Assembly: GCA_028821635.1 (NCBI GenBank)
Contig: JAPPDO010000364.1
Span: 1-6,817, forward strand
Reading direction: 5' to 3'
Length of the DNA: 6,817 nt
DNA from: Ekhidna sp.
GTDB lineage: Bacteria; Bacteroidota; Bacteroidia; Cytophagales; Cyclobacteriaceae
Shown one piece after another: positions 6,460-6,817 of the stretch. The position numbers were made by a program, and so were the translations under genes. Numbering within the stretch: position 1 is the first letter of the stretch; each line of letters begins with the position of its first letter. Below the pieces are notes generated by a model. That model did no database searches. It saw nothing but the letters and a program-made list of their open reading frames with translations, and had not been told where the DNA came from.

Positions 6460-6551
6460 GGAGTCCTCTCATAATTCGCAGAAGTTTTCATTTTTTTTGA
6501 TAATTTCATGGGTTTTCATATTAAATTAAAGCGAGAGAGGACCCTTTTTTT
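6460..6551 (+). terminator. Bulged GC-rich stem followed by seven T: intrinsic terminator, possibly of a small RNA
   Basis: G6460-G6461 pair with C6543-C6544; A6462 is bulged; GTCCTCTC (6463-6470) pairs perfectly with GAGAGGAC (6535-6542). After a 5-nt bulge on the left side, TCGC (6476-6479) continues the stem with GCGA (6531-6534). T6545-T6551 follows the last C directly, which is textbook terminator geometry for plus-strand transcription. The apical part is unusually large (about 50 nt, AT-rich), so this may be the end of a structured RNA rather than a simple terminator for the hemW-terB-like unit some 280 nt upstream. The same arms could instead be read as short terminal inverted repeats of an 85-bp miniature element. 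Confidence 0.55.
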
Positions 6552-6670
6552 GTCTAAGGTTTCGCCTTCCTTTCCCTCACTCATATAAATATGTGTCAAA
6601 ATACCACTGCCCCGACTTGGCCTTTTGGGCCGAATTACAAACTACATTTGGAAAGGACTCGTTTCCCATC

Positions 6671-6713
6671 ATCCCTCTGTACTCTTAGTGACTTCTCCGT
6701 GCCCTCTGTGGTT
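6671..6713. repeat. Degenerate short-period tandem repeat (CTCTGTG family)
   Basis: Four imperfect units of about 9-11 nt can be read: CCTCTGT, CTCTTAGTGA, CTTCTCCGTGC and CCTCTGTGGTT. The complementary strand has the form ACCACAGAGGGCACGGAG. From memory, arrays of this form are scattered through intergenic DNA of many environmental bacteria; I cannot check copy number here. Confidence 0.5.
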
Positions 6714-6726
6714 CAATCGTTATTAG

Positions 6727-6768
6727 TTTGTTCTGGCATGGTCCGAAAGAGGACACAATACGAACAAA
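6727..6768. repeat. Nested inverted repeat between two tandem arrays
   Basis: TTTGTTC (6727-6733) pairs with GAACAAA (6762-6768), and inside it GTCC (6741-6744) pairs with GGAC (6751-6754) around the loop GAAAGA. The two stems are separated by an internal loop of exactly 7 nt on each side. It lies between the CTCTGTG-type and AATCCTG-type arrays and may belong to the same composite repeat. Confidence 0.4.
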
Positions 6769-6770
6769 AA

Positions 6771-6817
6771 TAAAATCATGGCAATCCTAAAAATCAAATA
6801 AATCCTGTTCAAGACAG
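6771..6817. repeat. Degenerate short-period tandem repeat (AATCCTG family), runs off the window
   Basis: Imperfect units can be read as AAAATCATGGC, AATCCTAAA, AATCAAAT, AAATCCTGTTC and AAGACAG. The complementary strand begins CTGTCTTGAACAGGATT and continues with GGATTGCCATGATT, which from memory is the typical form of a repeat seen between genes in many unrelated environmental bacteria. The right end of the window probably cuts the array. Confidence 0.5.

Larger units (their letters stand above)
6178..6817. other. 640-bp non-coding region rich in inverted and tandem repeats
   Basis: No open frame here looks like a real gene. A 60-codon plus-strand frame at 6591-6773 crosses the tandem array and the nested inverted repeat and has repeat-derived, low-plausibility composition. 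A 31-codon minus-strand frame (6672-6577, starting MMGNESF) and a 16-codon one (6519-6469, starting MKTHEII) are too short to support. Besides the entries listed separately, a 6-bp hairpin lies at 6617-6633 (TTGGCC facing GGCCGA). Stretches 6178-6275, 6314-6390 and 6552-6616 show nothing I can name. Confidence 0.6.

Noticed and set aside
6469..6519. 16-codon minus-strand frame (MKTHEII) inside the terminator loop, like a leader peptide
   Set aside because: No downstream gene on that strand within the region, and no T-run after the stem on the minus strand.
6577..6672. 31-codon minus-strand frame starting MMGNESF, directly after the array as read on that strand
   Set aside because: It matches no family I know; I considered a GxxExxY or four-helix-bundle remnant but the residues do not fit. 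Too short to support.
6591..6773. 60-codon plus-strand open frame starting MCQNTTAPTW
   Set aside because: It crosses the CTCTGTG tandem array and the nested inverted repeat, has no recognisable domain, and its middle (SSLCTLSDFSVPSVV) is simply the translated repeat.
6178..6817. tRNA, tmRNA, RNase P RNA or SRP RNA in the gene-free right end
   Set aside because: I looked for their conserved core sequences on both strands and found none.

Overview
The window looks like chromosomal DNA from a member of the Bacteroidota, probably a Cytophagia- or Flavobacteriia-like lineage; I cannot place it below phylum. The DNA is AT-rich, starts generally lack Shine-Dalgarno sequences, and several genes are preceded by exact matches to the Bacteroidota -7 promoter box TAnnTTTG, once with a correctly spaced -33 TTTG. 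The PdhB and HemW proteins also read like those of this phylum.

Left part (1-1440, minus strand): an alpha/beta-hydrolase-type lipoprotein gene, cut by the left edge of the window, lies downstream of a divergent PiT/PHO4-like membrane transporter gene. The 168 bp between them hold two AT-rich inverted repeats. A 294 bp divergent gap (1406-1699) carries one promoter for each direction.

Centre (1700-3265): a plus-strand pair of small membrane proteins, a two-helix holin-superfamily-III-like protein and an overlapping one-helix basic protein, ends 5 bp from the 3' end of a minus-strand AraC-family regulator. The regulator is divergent from pdhB (3515-4489), the E1 beta subunit of pyruvate dehydrogenase, which stands without pdhA. 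Next come hemW (4664-5791), a radical-SAM heme chaperone, and 14 bp later a small all-helical, possibly TerB-like protein (5806-6177).

Right part (6178-6817): 640 bp with no gene I can support, but with much structure. It holds a linker-free three-way-junction inverted repeat (6276-6313), a 9-bp hairpin (6391-6415), a bulged GC-rich stem followed at once by seven T (6460-6551) that has the geometry of an intrinsic terminator and may end a small RNA, a nested inverted repeat (6727-6768), and two degenerate short-period tandem arrays (6671-6713 and 6771-6817). The arrays resemble repeat families scattered through intergenic DNA of many environmental bacteria.

The genes are mostly housekeeping or envelope functions in separate transcription units; I see no defence locus, phage or CRISPR. 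The part most likely to hide something undescribed is the non-coding right end.
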